From Torreya grandis (Eukaryota; Streptophyta; Pinopsida; Cupressales; Taxaceae), in NCBI GenBank assembly GCA_037957365.1, contig JARHVA010003263.1:1348501-1412500 (forward strand): a DNA stretch of 64,000 nucleotides, read 5' to 3'. A program made the translations under genes and the position numbers. A model generated the notes under the pieces. The model did not search any database. It was not told the DNA's origin and saw only the letters and a list, made by a program, of their open reading frames with translations. Positions 11,444 to 22,176 of the stretch are shown in pieces (within the stretch, counting starts at the first letter, position 1; each line of letters begins with the position of its first letter).

Positions 11444-12182
11444 GGACTTTCTTCTATTGTAATAAGGATCTTCTTTTTGATAATCGAAATGAAACTCTAT
11501 CGAAATTGAGAGGCATCATTGAGACTTTGTGCTCAGTCTGTTTATCATATTTTGTTAATGAAAACAAGGGACTTTTTTAGACTTTGTGTTGTGATATCTT
11601 GTTTGTTTCATTGATTTAATAAGCAGAATTAGTAAATTTGTCAAGAAGGTGTCCTGGAGAATCAATTGTGGAGAGACTTTGCACCCCCATAGTTGCCTTC
11701 AGTGTGTTTGTATTTTCATTGTTGTGTAAAGAACTTTGGAAAGACTTTGAGCTTTCATTATTCTTTGTATATCACTCTTGAGTATTTCTTGCATAGACTT
11801 TGTGCTGTGTCTTGATTTGCTGGTTACCATACTTCAGTCATATTCTACTTTTATTTCTAGGAGTATTCTCGTGACTGGTTGAACAGTTCTTCTGAAAGAA
11901 GAGGAGTGTTGTTTGTCATTCTCTTGAGTTATTCCTTTGTTTTGTATACATCATCTCTGAAGAAAGAGAGATGGATGTCTGGTCCTACCCTTGAGTACTA
12001 TTTTTTGTTCATATATATACATAGCATATCCACAAGGAACCTCCCCTTGATGAGAGGAGAGAGAAGTCTCCTTTTGATGTGATAAACATACACATTAGGA
12101 TGACTAATCTTCTTGCTTTGGTTGATAAGACCTATTTTGTTTACTAGTACATTGATAGACAAAATATTCAACCAACAATTTT

Positions 12183-12200
12183 TGGTGAATCTGCTGGGGA
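12183..12200 (+). promoter_or_regulatory. Primer binding site of B (tRNA-Arg type)
   Basis: TGGTGAATCTGCTGGGGA lies five bases after the 5' LTR. It resembles the complement of the 3' end of plant tRNA-Arg (14 of 18 positions against the sequence I remember), the primer commonly reported for Tat/Ogre elements. It would prime minus-strand cDNA synthesis. Confidence 0.75.
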
Positions 12201-12574
12201 ATTACCCATTATCCATTTATAGTCTATCCATTCCATTCACTTCCACACCATAGGAAAAGAATGCACAGTTTAAAGCCTCAAGCTTTAACTGAAGCAAAGC
12301 CAATTATTTTCAAATTTTGTTTGACAAATCTGGCAGATTCAAGATATACATGAAGTTAAAGGGCTAAAGGTGTCATTGATCCTATGTTCGAGCAAGTACA
12401 ACAAAGTGATTTTGATCTATTTTCTTCACCATCTCATCTAAAATGAACCAAGAGCTTCTCTCCTACTAAAACTAGATCTCCATTACCAGGTGAAATATCA
12501 ATTCTATTGTTGATAAAGCTTCACCTATAATTACCCCATTGAGATTTGTTATCCCTCCTTTTTAGCACCCTATA
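12201..12574 (+). other. Leader of B between primer site and gag
   Basis: This is 374 bp of leader with no clear open frame continuous with gag. Stops occur shortly before the gag ATG at 12575, so the leader is either untranslated or the gag N-terminus has decayed. The region is moderately rich in AAGC and CTTCACC runs. No other feature was seen. Confidence 0.5.
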
Positions 12575-13990
12575 ATGGCAGTTCAAGGTCCCTGGGGTAA
12601 TGCTTTTGGCCCTCTCAATCTTACTCCTCTACATGAACTTCCATGCAGTTATAGGAAGAATTTCTTGAAATTCCATGGTGATGGGAAAGTTCATCCTAAT
12701 GAACATATTGCAGCATTCAGTATAGCTTGTGGAGTAATAGGGGTAGAGTTTGAAGATGTAGCAGTCAGGCTTTTTGTTGAAACACTACAAGGTCCTGATG
12801 TAGATTGGTTTTACCATTTACAAGCTTGATCTGTAACTGATTGGAATACTTTGAAAGATAAGTTTGAACCCAAATTCAAACTTGCAGAAGATGAACATAC
12901 ACTTTTGGCTCAACTTACACAAATGAAAAAAGAGCCACATGAGCCTATGAGAGACTTCATAGCTAAATTTGACAAGTTGAGAAACAAAATTCCTATGATT
13001 GCCAGACCTACAGCTAAGAATCTCAAATGCTTTTTCATAAATTCTCAGCTACCTGAAGTTAGTTTCCTCTTGAGATGTGATGGCCAAATAGATCTTGAGG
13101 TAGCTCAACTTTTGGCCACTGAAGTAGAAGATGATCTCATATTAGTTGGAAAAATAAGAAGAGATCCCAATAGAAATAGAGCTTCATCATCATCTGAATT
13201 TACGTCTACAAGCACCACAGATCCAATGGTGTATAAATTAGCGAATGAGCTCCTTGCCCTCAAAAAGCAAATGGCTCAAGGAATGTCTTCTATTCCTACA
13301 TACAGAAGAATATTCCCAAATTAGTCATATCAGGGAAATGTTGCCAGAAACTAAGGACAACAAAATCGTCTTCCTCCTCCACAAGGAAAACTTGCCTTGG
13401 AAGCTCCTCCAACTATTTCAGCAATGGGATATCTTGAGACATAATCAGATTTTTCTTATCAACCTGAATTATATCAAGAAAATGATGCTGATATCATTGA
13501 AGACAGTCAAGAAGAATCAGTGGGTGACTCCCACATTGGTTTCCTGAATTATCAGGATGAACCTAGAAGTAAAGGAGAAGCTTCAGATGGATCATATGTA
13601 GTGTTTACTAGATCTAAGAATCAATCAGTCCAGTAGGCTGATAAAGGAAAAATAGAAGAGCAATCATAGCTAGCAATCACAATTGCCAAGCGTGGAATAG
13701 TTCTACCCTTTCAACCAAAAGATCCAGTAATCACTCAAAAGGTAAATACATCTGTTGCTCCTTCCCCTTCTACTTCTAATTTGCAAACCAGTATACCTCC
13801 CATCTCTTCTAAAACTCAAAAAGTTTAAGTACCTTTCTCTGTACCTAGTTTGATTTGGACATTTGACATAATTGATCATGTCAAAAAGACAAAAATACAA
13901 ATGTCTGAATTTGAGTACTTGCAGTCCAATCCAGATCAACTGAATAAGTTGGTCCAATATGTTAAAAATTAGACCGTCCCTATAGTGTAA
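12575..13990 (+). pseudogene. gag: Element B gag (capsid/nucleocapsid) pseudogene
   Basis: From the ATG at 12575 the frame reads as a plant retrotransposon gag, which forms the particle that packages the RNA. Recognisable parts are NAFGPLNLTPLHELP, FHGDGKVHPNEHIAAF, DVAVRLFVETLQG, DWFYHLQA, then LLAQLTQMKKEPHEPMRDF and a C-terminal LATEVEDDLILVGK. A TGA at 12827-12829 splits the capsid domain. The frame continues in register through 13324 and on to the protease, with further stops at 13322, 13352, 13442, 13634, 13667, 13826, 13970 and 13988. The region after 13330 is a charged linker rich in Gln, Ser and Pro. I see no CCHC zinc knuckle. The start is supported by the family motif beginning a few residues after the Met, although upstream stops may hide an older start. 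Confidence 0.88.
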
Positions 13991-14380
13991 AAGGCCAAAA
14001 AAGTGACTTTTGATTCCCTAATAAATACACTTAGTCCAAATAATCTGATTATTACTCCTCCAGCTGCTTCTAGAAAAATAGAACCCTTCTATGTTTCCCT
14101 GTTAATCAATGGCCATAAGCTGAGTAATTGTATAATAGATTCAGGCACATCTGACAATGTCATGCCTACCAAAGTCACTGAATCTCTTGGTCTCACATTA
14201 ACCAAGACATTTAGCAGATGTTTCTCCATGGAAAACAAACAAGTGCCATTGTTGGGGTAGATCAAAGATGATCAATTTGCATTTGCAGCCTTTTCGGACA
14301 AGAGGATTAAAATGACTGTATTAGTGGATGAAGTTCCAGCGTCTTATGGTATTTTACTTGGATAGAATGTTTGTAAGGAC
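13991..14380 (+). pseudogene. Element B aspartic protease pseudogene
   Basis: This retropepsin-type protease normally cuts the gag-pol precursor. The frame reads KIEPFYVSLLINGHKL, then CIIDSGTSDNVMP with the catalytic DSG at 14138-14146, then SLGLTLTKTFSRCFSMENKQVPLLG. That run is characteristic of Tat-lineage proteases. TAG stops interrupt it at 14258-14260 and 14363-14365. After the core comes VLVDEVPASYGILLG, the usual flap and LLGR-like end. It lies in the same reading frame as gag and the following RNase H, so B seems to have been built as one long gag-pol frame. Confidence 0.88.
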
Positions 14381-15148
14381 GTGGGAAGAGAGCTAAACAA
14401 GGATCTATCTGAGGTAAGGATCCCTATACAAGGCGTGATGAAAAGATTACTTCCTGAAAAGGAAGCAAAGTATATAGTCACCAAGACGTCAGCTCCTGAG
14501 GCTCAAATCCTTTTTGAATCCATAGGTATGGGTAATTACTTTTTATATATAGATCATGAAGAAAGACCCTCCATCTCTGATGAAGGAAAGTCTGAAGTAA
14601 AGCCAGTGTCTGATGAGATTTGGACTCTAGAATTTGATGACAGTTATTCTTCTTCTGGTTCTGGAGCTAGAATTGTTTTGATATCTCCTCAAGGAGATAT
14701 GTTCCCTTCATCATATAAGTTACAGTTTAGCAACACAAATAATATAGCTGAATATGAATCACTATTGCTGGGCATGAAAGCTGCTCAAGAAAGAGGTATC
14801 AAGTGTCTTCATGCTAGAGGGGACGCTGAATTAGTGGTCTGCCAAGTGAGAAATTCATATCAGACTAAGAATGAAAGGCTGTGCCATTACCGTAATCTTG
14901 TTTGGGATCAAATTGAAAGCTTTGATGATTTCAACATTTCTTCCATTCCAAGAGAATACAATGATAGAGTTGATGCACTTGTTGTTTCAAGAACTCTTTT
15001 AGTTCCACATTCTAATTTTAAAGAATCCAAATATACCATTGAGTTGATCTATAGGCTGATTTTTCCTGATAATGCTGATCATTGGCAAATTTTCAATGAT
15101 GATAATCAGATCATTGCCTTTTTGGAAAGAAAAGACAATTTTGAATAG
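14381..15148 (+). pseudogene. Element B extra (archaeal-type) RNase H, placed before RT
   Basis: This 255-codon open stretch contains an RNase H fold of the type gained by Tat-lineage elements, which degrades the RNA strand of RNA:DNA hybrids. The four acidic residues are all present: Asp in WTLEFDDS (codon 14636-14638), Glu in NNIAEYESLLLG (14750-14752), Asp in HARGDAELVV (14822-14824) and Asp in NDRVDALV (14972-14974). It runs on into a linker (ELIYRLIFPDNADHWQIF) and stops at TAG 15146-15148, with the frame continuing to RT. In the commonly described Tat layout this domain follows the native RNase H. Here it lies between protease and RT. It is the longest uninterrupted piece of the element and could in principle still fold, but it lacks its own start context. 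Confidence 0.88.
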
Positions 15149-16800
15149 CTATATTTTAAAGGCAGCAAATCTCAAAAGTCTGAATTAATTTTTGAATCTA
15201 GTTCAGATGTAAATGAAGAGTTTATGCAGCTGAAAGGAAATAAAATTCCTAAAGGCCTAGTTTCTCTTGAAAAGCTGTTTGACAAGCATGATAGATTCAT
15301 CAAGCAACAACAGATAGATTTGAGTTTCTCTCAGGGATTTGACCAAGTGAATCTAACCAATGAAGAAAATCCAAAAATGGTCAACATTGGTAAGTGTTGT
15401 ACACCTGAAGAAAAATTCAAATTTACTTATTTGCTTCGTCAATACATTGATGTCTTGGCATATTCATACGAAGATCTGAAGTCTCTCAGTCCTAATGAAA
15501 TCCATCATCATATTCCTCTCAAGGCTGATTCAATGCCTTACAAGCAAAAATCCAGACAATACAATCCAAAGATTTTAGGTACAATTATGTCTGAGATTCA
15601 AAAAATGTTAAATTCTAAGATTATTTTTCCAATCCATCATTCAACATGGCTTGCAAACATAGTTCCAATAAGAAATAAAAATGGTGAAATCCACATTTGT
15701 GTATATTTTTAGAATCTGAACCAGTCATCTCTGAAAGATAATTATCCTTTGCCAATCATGGACCAAGTGTTCCAAATAGTAACAGGATCAGAAATGTTAT
15801 CAATGTTGGATGGTTTCTCAGGCTATAACCAAGTTGAAGTTGTTTGAACTGATCAACACAAGACTACATTCACCATGCCTTGGGGTACTTTTGCATACAA
15901 AAGAATGCCTTTTGGATTAATAAATGCTAGTGCTACATTTTAGAGAGCTATGGATATGGATTTTAAAGATGAAATTGGCAAATTCATAGTTGTATATCTT
16001 GATGATTTAACTATCTTTTCACAGTGCCGATCTGATCATATGCGCCACTTGCAACAAGTGCTGGAGTGCTACCGAGAAAATGGTATTTCTTTGAATCCTA
16101 AAAAGTCTATTTTTGGAGTGATAGAAGGAAAACTCCTTGGACACATTGTGTCCAAAGAAGGAACAAAGATTGACTCAGACAGAGTCAAGTCTATTCAAGA
16201 GCTGAATTTGCCTGCAAGTAAGAAATTTGTTCACTCTTTCTTCAAAAAAGTGAATTTCTTACAGAGATTTATCCCTAAATTTGCTGAGAAGACAAGACAC
16301 ATTGCAAATATGATGAAAGGAAAGAATACCTTCAGCTGGATCAAAGAAGGCAAAGCAACATTTCAAGATATCAAAATCACTATTTCTCACGCCCCCACCT
16401 TGGTCTACCCAGATTATCACAGAGATTTCATTATATACAGCTATGCATCTGAGCATAATCTTTTAGCTATTCTTGTCCAACAAGACAAAGAAGGTATGGA
16501 ATCTCCCATCTCTTTCATTAGTTGCCCTCTGAAAAATCATGAATTAAAGTATTCGAATATAGAGAAGCATGCTTATGCCTTGATAAAAGTAGTCAAACAC
16601 TTTCACTTTTATATTCTGAATTCACATATTATTGCATTAGTTCCTGACAATACAATCAAGGCTATATTAACTCAATAGGAGTTTGGCACAAAGAGAGGTA
16701 ATTGGATTGCAAAGATCCAAGAATTTGATCTGGATATCAAGCCAACAAAGCTGGTCAGAGGTAAAGGTCTTTATCAGTTAATGGCTGATAATAAGCCAAA
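15149..16800 (+). pseudogene. Element B reverse transcriptase and native RNase H pseudogene
   Basis: The RT copies element RNA into DNA. Visible parts are an N-terminal linker, IPLKADSMPYKQK, MLSMLDGFSGYNQV (normally MIDGFSGYNQI), FTMPWGTFAYKRMPFGL, the active site YLDD at 15995-16006, and SLNPKKSIFGVIEGKLLGHIVS. The native RNase H follows with FIIYSYASEHNLLAIL and ISFISCPLKNHELKYSNIEKHAYALIK. Its first catalytic Asp is replaced: where many families have DAS it has YAS. This fits a lineage that relies on the extra RNase H. Stops lie at 15710 (TAG), 15845 (TGA), 15941 (TAG) and 16676 (TAG). The segment continues into KPTKLVRGKGL, the usual end of the RNase H. Confidence 0.9.
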
Positions 16801-18125
16801 AGATACACAACTTGAAGAAGCTAAAATAGACAATATGCCAACAGTCCTTTTTGTTTCTACTACCAATGAATGGTATTCAGATATTGCCTATTTTCTGACT
16901 TATGGAGAATGTCTTGCTCATTTGTCTTACAAAGAGAGGAGAAACATCAGATTGAAAGCTACCAATTTTGTCCTTTGGGATAATGGCCTGTACAAAAGAA
17001 ACATAGATGGAGTTTTTCTTCGCTGTGTAGATAAAGAACAGCAGACCCGGCTCTTGAAATCTTTCCATAATCTAGCTTGTGGAGGACATTATTTTGCTCC
17101 TGTGACTGCTCACAAAATTATGAGAGCCAGATATTATTGGCCGACTCTTTTTCAAGATGCACATAAATGGGTAAGAAAATGTGAACTTTGCCAGCAATTT
17201 ATTGGAAAACCCAAGTTGGCTTCTCTACCTCTTAAGCTAGTGATCATAGAGGAACCTTTCTAGCAGTGGGGACTCAATTTTATTGGGACAATAAATCCAT
17301 CATCAAGTGCTGGACATGATTATGTCCTTACAGCGACTGATTATTTCACTAAGTGGGTAGAAGCAATCTCGATAAAGCATGCTACCTCAGAAGTTATATG
17401 CAATTTCTTGAAAGAGAACATCATTTCCAGATTTGGAGTCCCACTCAAAATTGTTACGATAATGCAGCTTGTTTCACCTCTCAAGAAATCATGCAATTCT
17501 ATTTTTATTATGGAATTACACTTTCTCATTCTTCTGATTATTTTTTGCAAGGGAATGGACAAGCTGAGTCCAGCAATAAAAATTTGGTAACTATTATAAA
17601 GAAACATGCAGATGCTAATCAAAGGACGTGGCACAAAGTATTGGTAGACGCTTTGTGGGCTGACAGGATCATGCCAAAAAGGGCAATTGGTATGTCTCCT
17701 TTTCAACTTCTCTATGGTATTAATGATGAGATACCAATCACTTTAGAGTTACCAGCCTTGAAATTGGTGAAGGCTATTGAAGATCAGACATATGAGAGTT
17801 CTCTTGACAAAATAATCATGTACCTGACTCTGCTAGAAGAACAAAGAACCATGGTCATGGATAGAATTGTTGTTCATCAAAATTTGATAAAGAAACTTTT
17901 TGATCAGAAGCCAGAAATTGTGATTTTCAGATTGGGGATAAAGTCTTGCTGAGGGACAAAAGAAGAGAGCCAAAAGGGATGCATGGAAAGTTTGACTCCC
18001 TTTGGAGAGGCCCATTCACAATTCATCAGCACATGGGTGAAAATAGATTTTTGTTGAAATACCAAGATGGCATGCTCTTTTCTCTGCCCCATAATGGGCA
18101 GCATTTGAAACACTTCAACTCTTGA
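16801..18125 (+). pseudogene. Element B integrase pseudogene with two frameshifts
   Basis: Integrase inserts the cDNA into the genome. The N-terminal HHCC zinc domain is visible (SFHNLACGGH ... KCELC, about 17060-17200). Of the catalytic triad, the first Asp is at 17339-17341 (ATDYFTKWVEA), the second at 17458-17460 (DNAACF) and the Glu at 17566-17568 (NGQAESSN). A TAG at 17261-17263 breaks the linker. The reading frame changes near 17455-17458, just before the second Asp, by the apparent loss of one base. It changes again near 17920-17930, just before the C-terminal GPF module (LWRGPFTIH). The final frame ends at TGA 18123-18125. There is no chromodomain. Confidence 0.88.
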
Positions 18126-18331
18126 AGTGTTAGATCATTACCTCTGTATATATGTATACTTGTACAATTTTAATTTCTATTTTGTTTTGTTTGTTTTCGT
18201 CCTTGTTGCCTTTCATTTCTGGAAAGCATGACTCTGAATCCCAATGGTACACTTGAAGACACTAGAGATTCTAAATTCTACTCCTTCTAATTCATTTTGC
18301 AATTGACAGAAGTTCCCCAACTGGAGCCAGC
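18126..18331 (+). other. Element B 3' untranslated stretch
   Basis: A short spacer lies between the integrase stop and the 3' LTR. No strong polypurine tract is visible directly before the LTR: the last bases read CCCCAACTGGAGCCAGC. The plus-strand primer site is therefore either degenerate or of an unusual type. No other feature is seen. Confidence 0.6.
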
Positions 18332-18470
18332 TATTGTCTCCCAAAAATAACAGTCATTTTTGGAACAACATTTGAATTATTTTGGTTTTACAAACCAAAA
18401 TAATATCTTCCATTTTCAAAATTTGTCTTAGATATTCAGATTTCTCATTTTTAGAGCTTCTCAAAAAATC

Positions 18471-18539
18471 TACAGACTCTGCAGGCTTGAATCTATGGAC
18501 TCTGCAGGCTTGAATCTATGGACTCTGCAGGCTTGAATC
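18471..18539 (+). repeat. 23-bp tandem units in B 3' LTR (3 copies)
   Basis: Three consecutive units of TAYRGACTCTGCAGGCTTGAATC lie here, one more than in the 5' LTR. The extra unit accounts for 23 of the 32 bp length difference between the two LTRs. Confidence 0.85.
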
Positions 18540-18633
18540 TACAGACTCAAAAGGAAAAGGAAAATCTACAGACTCTTGCAGGTAGTTTTCAATCAAAAGA
18601 ATTGATTTTCAACATTTGTTCATTTTCTAGGAA

Positions 18634-19146
18634 AGGTTCAAGTTCAGTCACTTCAACAGGTTCAACGGGTTCAAAGGTTCAACAGTTGGTTCAACCAAAG
18701 GAACAGTTCAACGTCCAAGTTCAACCAAGCAATTCAATGTTTTATTTCACTCAGATGGTTCATTTCCTTTGTTTTAGCATCTTTTGGGTCAATCATTTGG
18801 TTTTTCAGTTGGTTCAAGGCTTTTTGGTTCAATGTTTCAACAACAAGTTCATAGTTTTTTGGTTCAAAGGTGCTTGGCATGCTTCATTGAACCTTTGAAC
18901 CAAATGGTTCAACGTCCAAGTTCAACGAGCTTCATGACTTCTATAGGGATTTTCATTAGTAAAAAATCAGTAGTAGGTTCAATGTTTGGTTCATCTTTTG
19001 GTTCAACTTCAAATAGTTCAAAGGCAGGTTCAATCAAGTGGTTCAATGCTTTCATCGGCTTTGCCTCAAAGGCTTGGCACGCTTCATTGAACCTTTGAAC
19101 CAGTTCAACAAAGGTTCATCGACTAGGTTCAAAGGGATGGTTCAAT
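18634..19146 (+). repeat. GTTCAA-rich cluster in B 3' LTR
   Basis: This counterpart of 10081-10583 is again dominated by GGTTCAA with a few TTGAACC. The CTTGGCA-TTGAACC block occurs at 18873 and 19073, 200 bp apart. The two LTRs differ here by small indels. Confidence 0.85.
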
Positions 19147-19221
19147 GCTAAGAGGACTTTTTTGAAGGGCAAATGTCATTGTAGAAGACACTTAGACTTG
19201 TTCAAAAAGACTTGGCAGAAT

Positions 19222-19330
19222 GAATTTCACCTAGACATTTTGCCCAGGGAATTTCACCTGGACTTTTTGCCTTGGAAATTTCACCCAGACTTTTTGCCCG
19301 CGTAATTTCACCCAAACTTTTTTCCCATGG
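19222..19330 (+). repeat. 27-bp tandem array in B 3' LTR
   Basis: Four units match those at 10658-10766, slightly more diverged from one another. Confidence 0.88.
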
Positions 19331-19998
19331 GAATTTTCCCTGGGGAAAATGTCTGTGGGAATGTTCAAAGCGAATGGCCTGAGGAAAAGCTTGGGGAAAA
19401 TTTGTGAAGGGCCGACAAATGAAGCCAAAGGATCATTTAAGCCCGGGGGAAATTTGTGAAGGGACAAAAGACTCTGAAGGATCATTTTTTTAGGGCCCAA
19501 AAGGGCAAAGTCCAATCTATAAAAGCACCAAGTGGCAAAGATAAAAGGGAAAAGCACCAAGCAGGAAAGATAAAAGAAGACCAAGGGATGACATGCTTGA
19601 GCACGTCAAATTCAACATAGTCAAATAGCTGTTGGAAACACAGTGACGGGCATGTAAACATCAATTTTAGAGACATTAAAATAGTCGTTGATCCTTTGAT
19701 CCATAGAATAGAATACATTCACAATTTTCAAGGCCAAGACCAGCAAAAATCAGGGAAGAAACAGAACAACAAATTAAATCCAAGACCTGATTCAATTAGC
19801 TGAACAAGGAGGAATGATGAAGATAAGATTAGATTGCTAGGTGGAACATTGGAAGTTACAAACTTTTGATAAGCGTGACTTATTTCCTTGCATTGATAAA
19901 ATCAAATGGGTAAAGTGCCCCTAAGTTCCAACATGTCTCCTTAATAGATTTCAATGCAAATTGATGTATTGATTGTTCCCAAGTCCTTTTTGAAGAGG

Positions 19999-20007
19999 CT
20001 ATATAAG
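19999..20007 (+). promoter_or_regulatory. TATA box copy in B 3' LTR
   Basis: CTATATAAG lies in the same context as in the 5' LTR. In this copy it would direct transcription outward into element A sequence, if active at all. Confidence 0.6.
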
Positions 20008-20740
20008 GGACTTTCTTCTATTGTAATAAGGATCTTCTTTTTGATAATTGGAATGAAACTCTGCCAAAATTGAGAGACATCATTGAGACTTTGTGCTCAG
20101 TCTGTTTATCATATTTTGTTAATGAAAATAAGGGACTTTTTTAGACTTTGTGCTGTGATATCTTGTTTGTTTCATTGATTTAATAAGTAGAATTAGTAAA
20201 TTTATCAAGAAGGTGTCCTGGAGAATCAACTGTGGAGAGACTTTGCACCCCCATAGCTGCCTTTAGTGTGTTTTTATTTTCATTGCTATGTAAATAACTT
20301 TGGAAAGACTTTGAGCTTTCATTATTCTTCGTATATCACTCTTGAGTATTTCTTACGTAGACTTTGTGTTGTGTCTTGATTTGTTGGTTACCATACTTCA
20401 GTCATATTCTAATTTTATTTCCAGGAGTATTCTTGTGACAGGTGAACAGTTCTTGTAAAAGAAGAGGAGTGATGTCTGTCATTCTCTTGAGTTCTTCTTT
20501 TGTTTTGTATACATCATCTCTGAAGAAAGAGAGATGGATGTCTGGTCCTACCCTTGAGTACTATTTTCTATTCATATATATACATAGCATATCCACAGGG
20601 AACCTCCCCTTGATGAGAGGAGATAGAATTCTCCTTCTAATGTGATAAACTTACACATTAGGATGACTAATCTTCTTACTTTGGCTGATAAGACCTATTT
20701 TGTTTACCAGTACGCTGATAGACAAAATATTCAACCAACA

Positions 20741-20745
20741 ATTTG
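20741..20745 (+). repeat. Target site duplication of B, right copy (ATTTG)
   Basis: It is identical to 9796-9800 and marks the right edge of B. Sequence of element A resumes directly after it. Confidence 0.9.
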
Positions 20746-21329
20746 TTGCCTTCGAGGATGATTGAGTGATCTTGTAGGAATTCTATTGTCACCTCTTAGG
20801 GTCTTCCTCTTATCCCTTGTATTTTATTCAATATATGTTCCTTGATTTAGCAAAAAAGTGTCATCCACCAAAAAGTTGGTGAAACTTTCTCCATGGGGCT
20901 ACCAATCTTCATTTTATTGCATCATGACCTCATCTTTAGCTAATAAGAGAGGATTAAATCCTCCTTGAGAAAAAAAAGATTTATCTCCATTCTCATTTAC
21001 ATCCATAAATTGGCCTTGATTCCAATATTCTCCTTGCACCAAGTTGATATGCACCAGTACCATCTCTCTTGCATTAGTGGTGGAGTTGGGATTGAAGACA
21101 TTAGTAGGCCTATTAGAGTTAGGGTGCCATTTACCCCTTCCTCTTCCATATTTCTAACCTTATTATTGTTGATAGGGGTATGTATTTTGATAGGAAATTT
21201 ATTTCATATTCCACATTCCAATATTAGCTTCCAAACATTGAATATATGCATCTTTGTCTATGGCATTATCTGCCTTCTTAGGAGTAGCTTTGAGCCACAT
21301 CTGAGGTATCAACAGAAGTATAAGACAAT
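20746..21329 (-). other. Element A linker between gag and protease
   Basis: This is the continuation of A to the right of B. On the minus strand it reads as broken, low-complexity coding sequence rich in Asn, Gln and Gly between gag and the protease. I expected a CCHC zinc knuckle here and could not find a convincing one. The plus-strand open frame at 20965-21339 is antisense to this linker and has no motif. Confidence 0.5.
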
Positions 21330-22060
21330 AGAGGCATAGACACCTTAGGAGGTAACCTTATAGATTTGATGAGACCATTATCAAATTTTATATAAATTTA
21401 ATATGCTTTAGGGAGAGTGGAACCCCCCATGGATTGAATCATGATATAAATTTTAGTACCAATGGCTCTTAAGTAAGTAGGGAACACAAAACTAGGAGGT
21501 GGCCTCATAAGATGAGGTAATATATTCCAAGTATTTTTAAACCTCTCATTTGATTCATGCATTATTTATTTGTATCCTCATTTGATCACATTGAGATGAT
21601 GAATGAGAGAGGCATGATCACTTTCATTTCTAAATCTTGAGGTCAACAACACTCCAAAATCATCCCATGATGTAATGCATCTAACTTCTAAAATCCTATA
21701 CCAATAAATATATTTCCATCTAAGGGACATGTAAAATATTCTAATGGAAATTTTATCTTGAGTGAAATTATGGATGATACAAAATTTTGAGACATCCTTA
21801 ATGTGTTCACTAGGTGTAACATGACTCTCACCATTGAATGTGGACACACACTTTCTGGAATTAGGAGGAATATCATCATATACTTGAAGGTGAATTGGAT
21901 TTTTAGTATTTAAGGTAGGTAAAGCATAAGTTATAGCCATGTATTCTTCAATATATTAAATTTATTCAACCTCTTCACTCTCTTGGCTTCCTTGGCTAGA
22001 AAAATCTGCTTGGTCCTCAAAGGGCAAATTAGGACGAGGATATTAAAATTCAAGAGGAAG
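21330..22060 (-). pseudogene. gag: Element A gag pseudogene
   Basis: The core is an open minus-strand stretch (21940-21578) reading ALPTLNTKNPIHLQVYDDIP, then STFNGESHVTPSEHIKDVSKFC, SIRIFYMSLRWKYIYWYRIL, ITSWDDFGVLLTSRF and HASLIHHL. These are the conserved helices of the retrotransposon gag capsid domain. Upstream there is a Pro/Gln-rich N-terminal part (NPINPPIQPQLP) interrupted by stops. Downstream, after a frame break, comes a C-terminal part with NERFKNTWNILPHLMRPPP and IQSMGGSTLP. The gene is about 120 bp downstream of the primer site, as expected for the first gene of A. Stops and frame changes make it non-functional. Confidence 0.82.
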
Positions 22061-22176
22061 TTGAGGTTGAATAGGTGGATTAATTGGATTGAACACTCTA
22101 CTAGATGATGATATAGTGATAAATATGAATTATGAGAGAAATTTTATAATAATACAATGGACTTAAACTATATTTT

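Larger units (their letters stand above)
9801..12177 (+). repeat. Element B 5' LTR
   Basis: It begins TGTTGTCTCCC and ends TTCAACCAACA, followed two bases later by the primer site region. It aligns along its whole length with 18332-20740, apparently well above 90 percent identity by eye. Contents in order: 23-bp tandem units, a dense GTTCAA cluster, a 27-bp tandem array, a TATA box, and a downstream part with five scattered AGACTTTG motifs (near 11522, 11578, 11674, 11742, 11794). The open frames inside it are by-products of low-complexity sequence. Confidence 0.92.
9801..20740 (+). mobile_element. Element B: complete but decayed Tat-like Ty3 retrotransposon
   Basis: This 10,940-bp element has paired LTRs (2377 and 2409 bp), a primer site directly after the 5' LTR, a full set of gag-pol domains and a perfect ATTTG target duplication. 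Domain order on the plus strand is gag, protease, an archaeal-type extra RNase H, RT, native RNase H and integrase with a C-terminal GPF module. The extra RNase H, the tRNA-Arg-type primer site and the DSGTSDNVMP protease motif point to the Tat lineage. All domains up to integrase lie in one reading frame, broken by 17 stop codons. Two frameshifts hit integrase. It inserted into the interior of element A between gag and protease, so it is younger than A. It cannot make its own proteins now. Confidence 0.92.
18332..20740 (+). repeat. Element B 3' LTR
   Basis: It matches the 5' LTR end to end but begins TATTGTCTCCC, so the canonical TG has become TA by a G-to-A change. It ends TTCAACCAACA at 20740, followed by the ATTTG duplication. 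Internal landmarks match the 5' copy: three 23-bp units (18471-18539), GTTCAA cluster (18634-19146), 27-bp array (19222-19330) and TATA box (19999-20007). Confidence 0.92.

Noticed and set aside
20965..21339. 124-codon plus-strand frame
   Set aside because: It is antisense to the gag-protease linker of A and has no recognisable motif.
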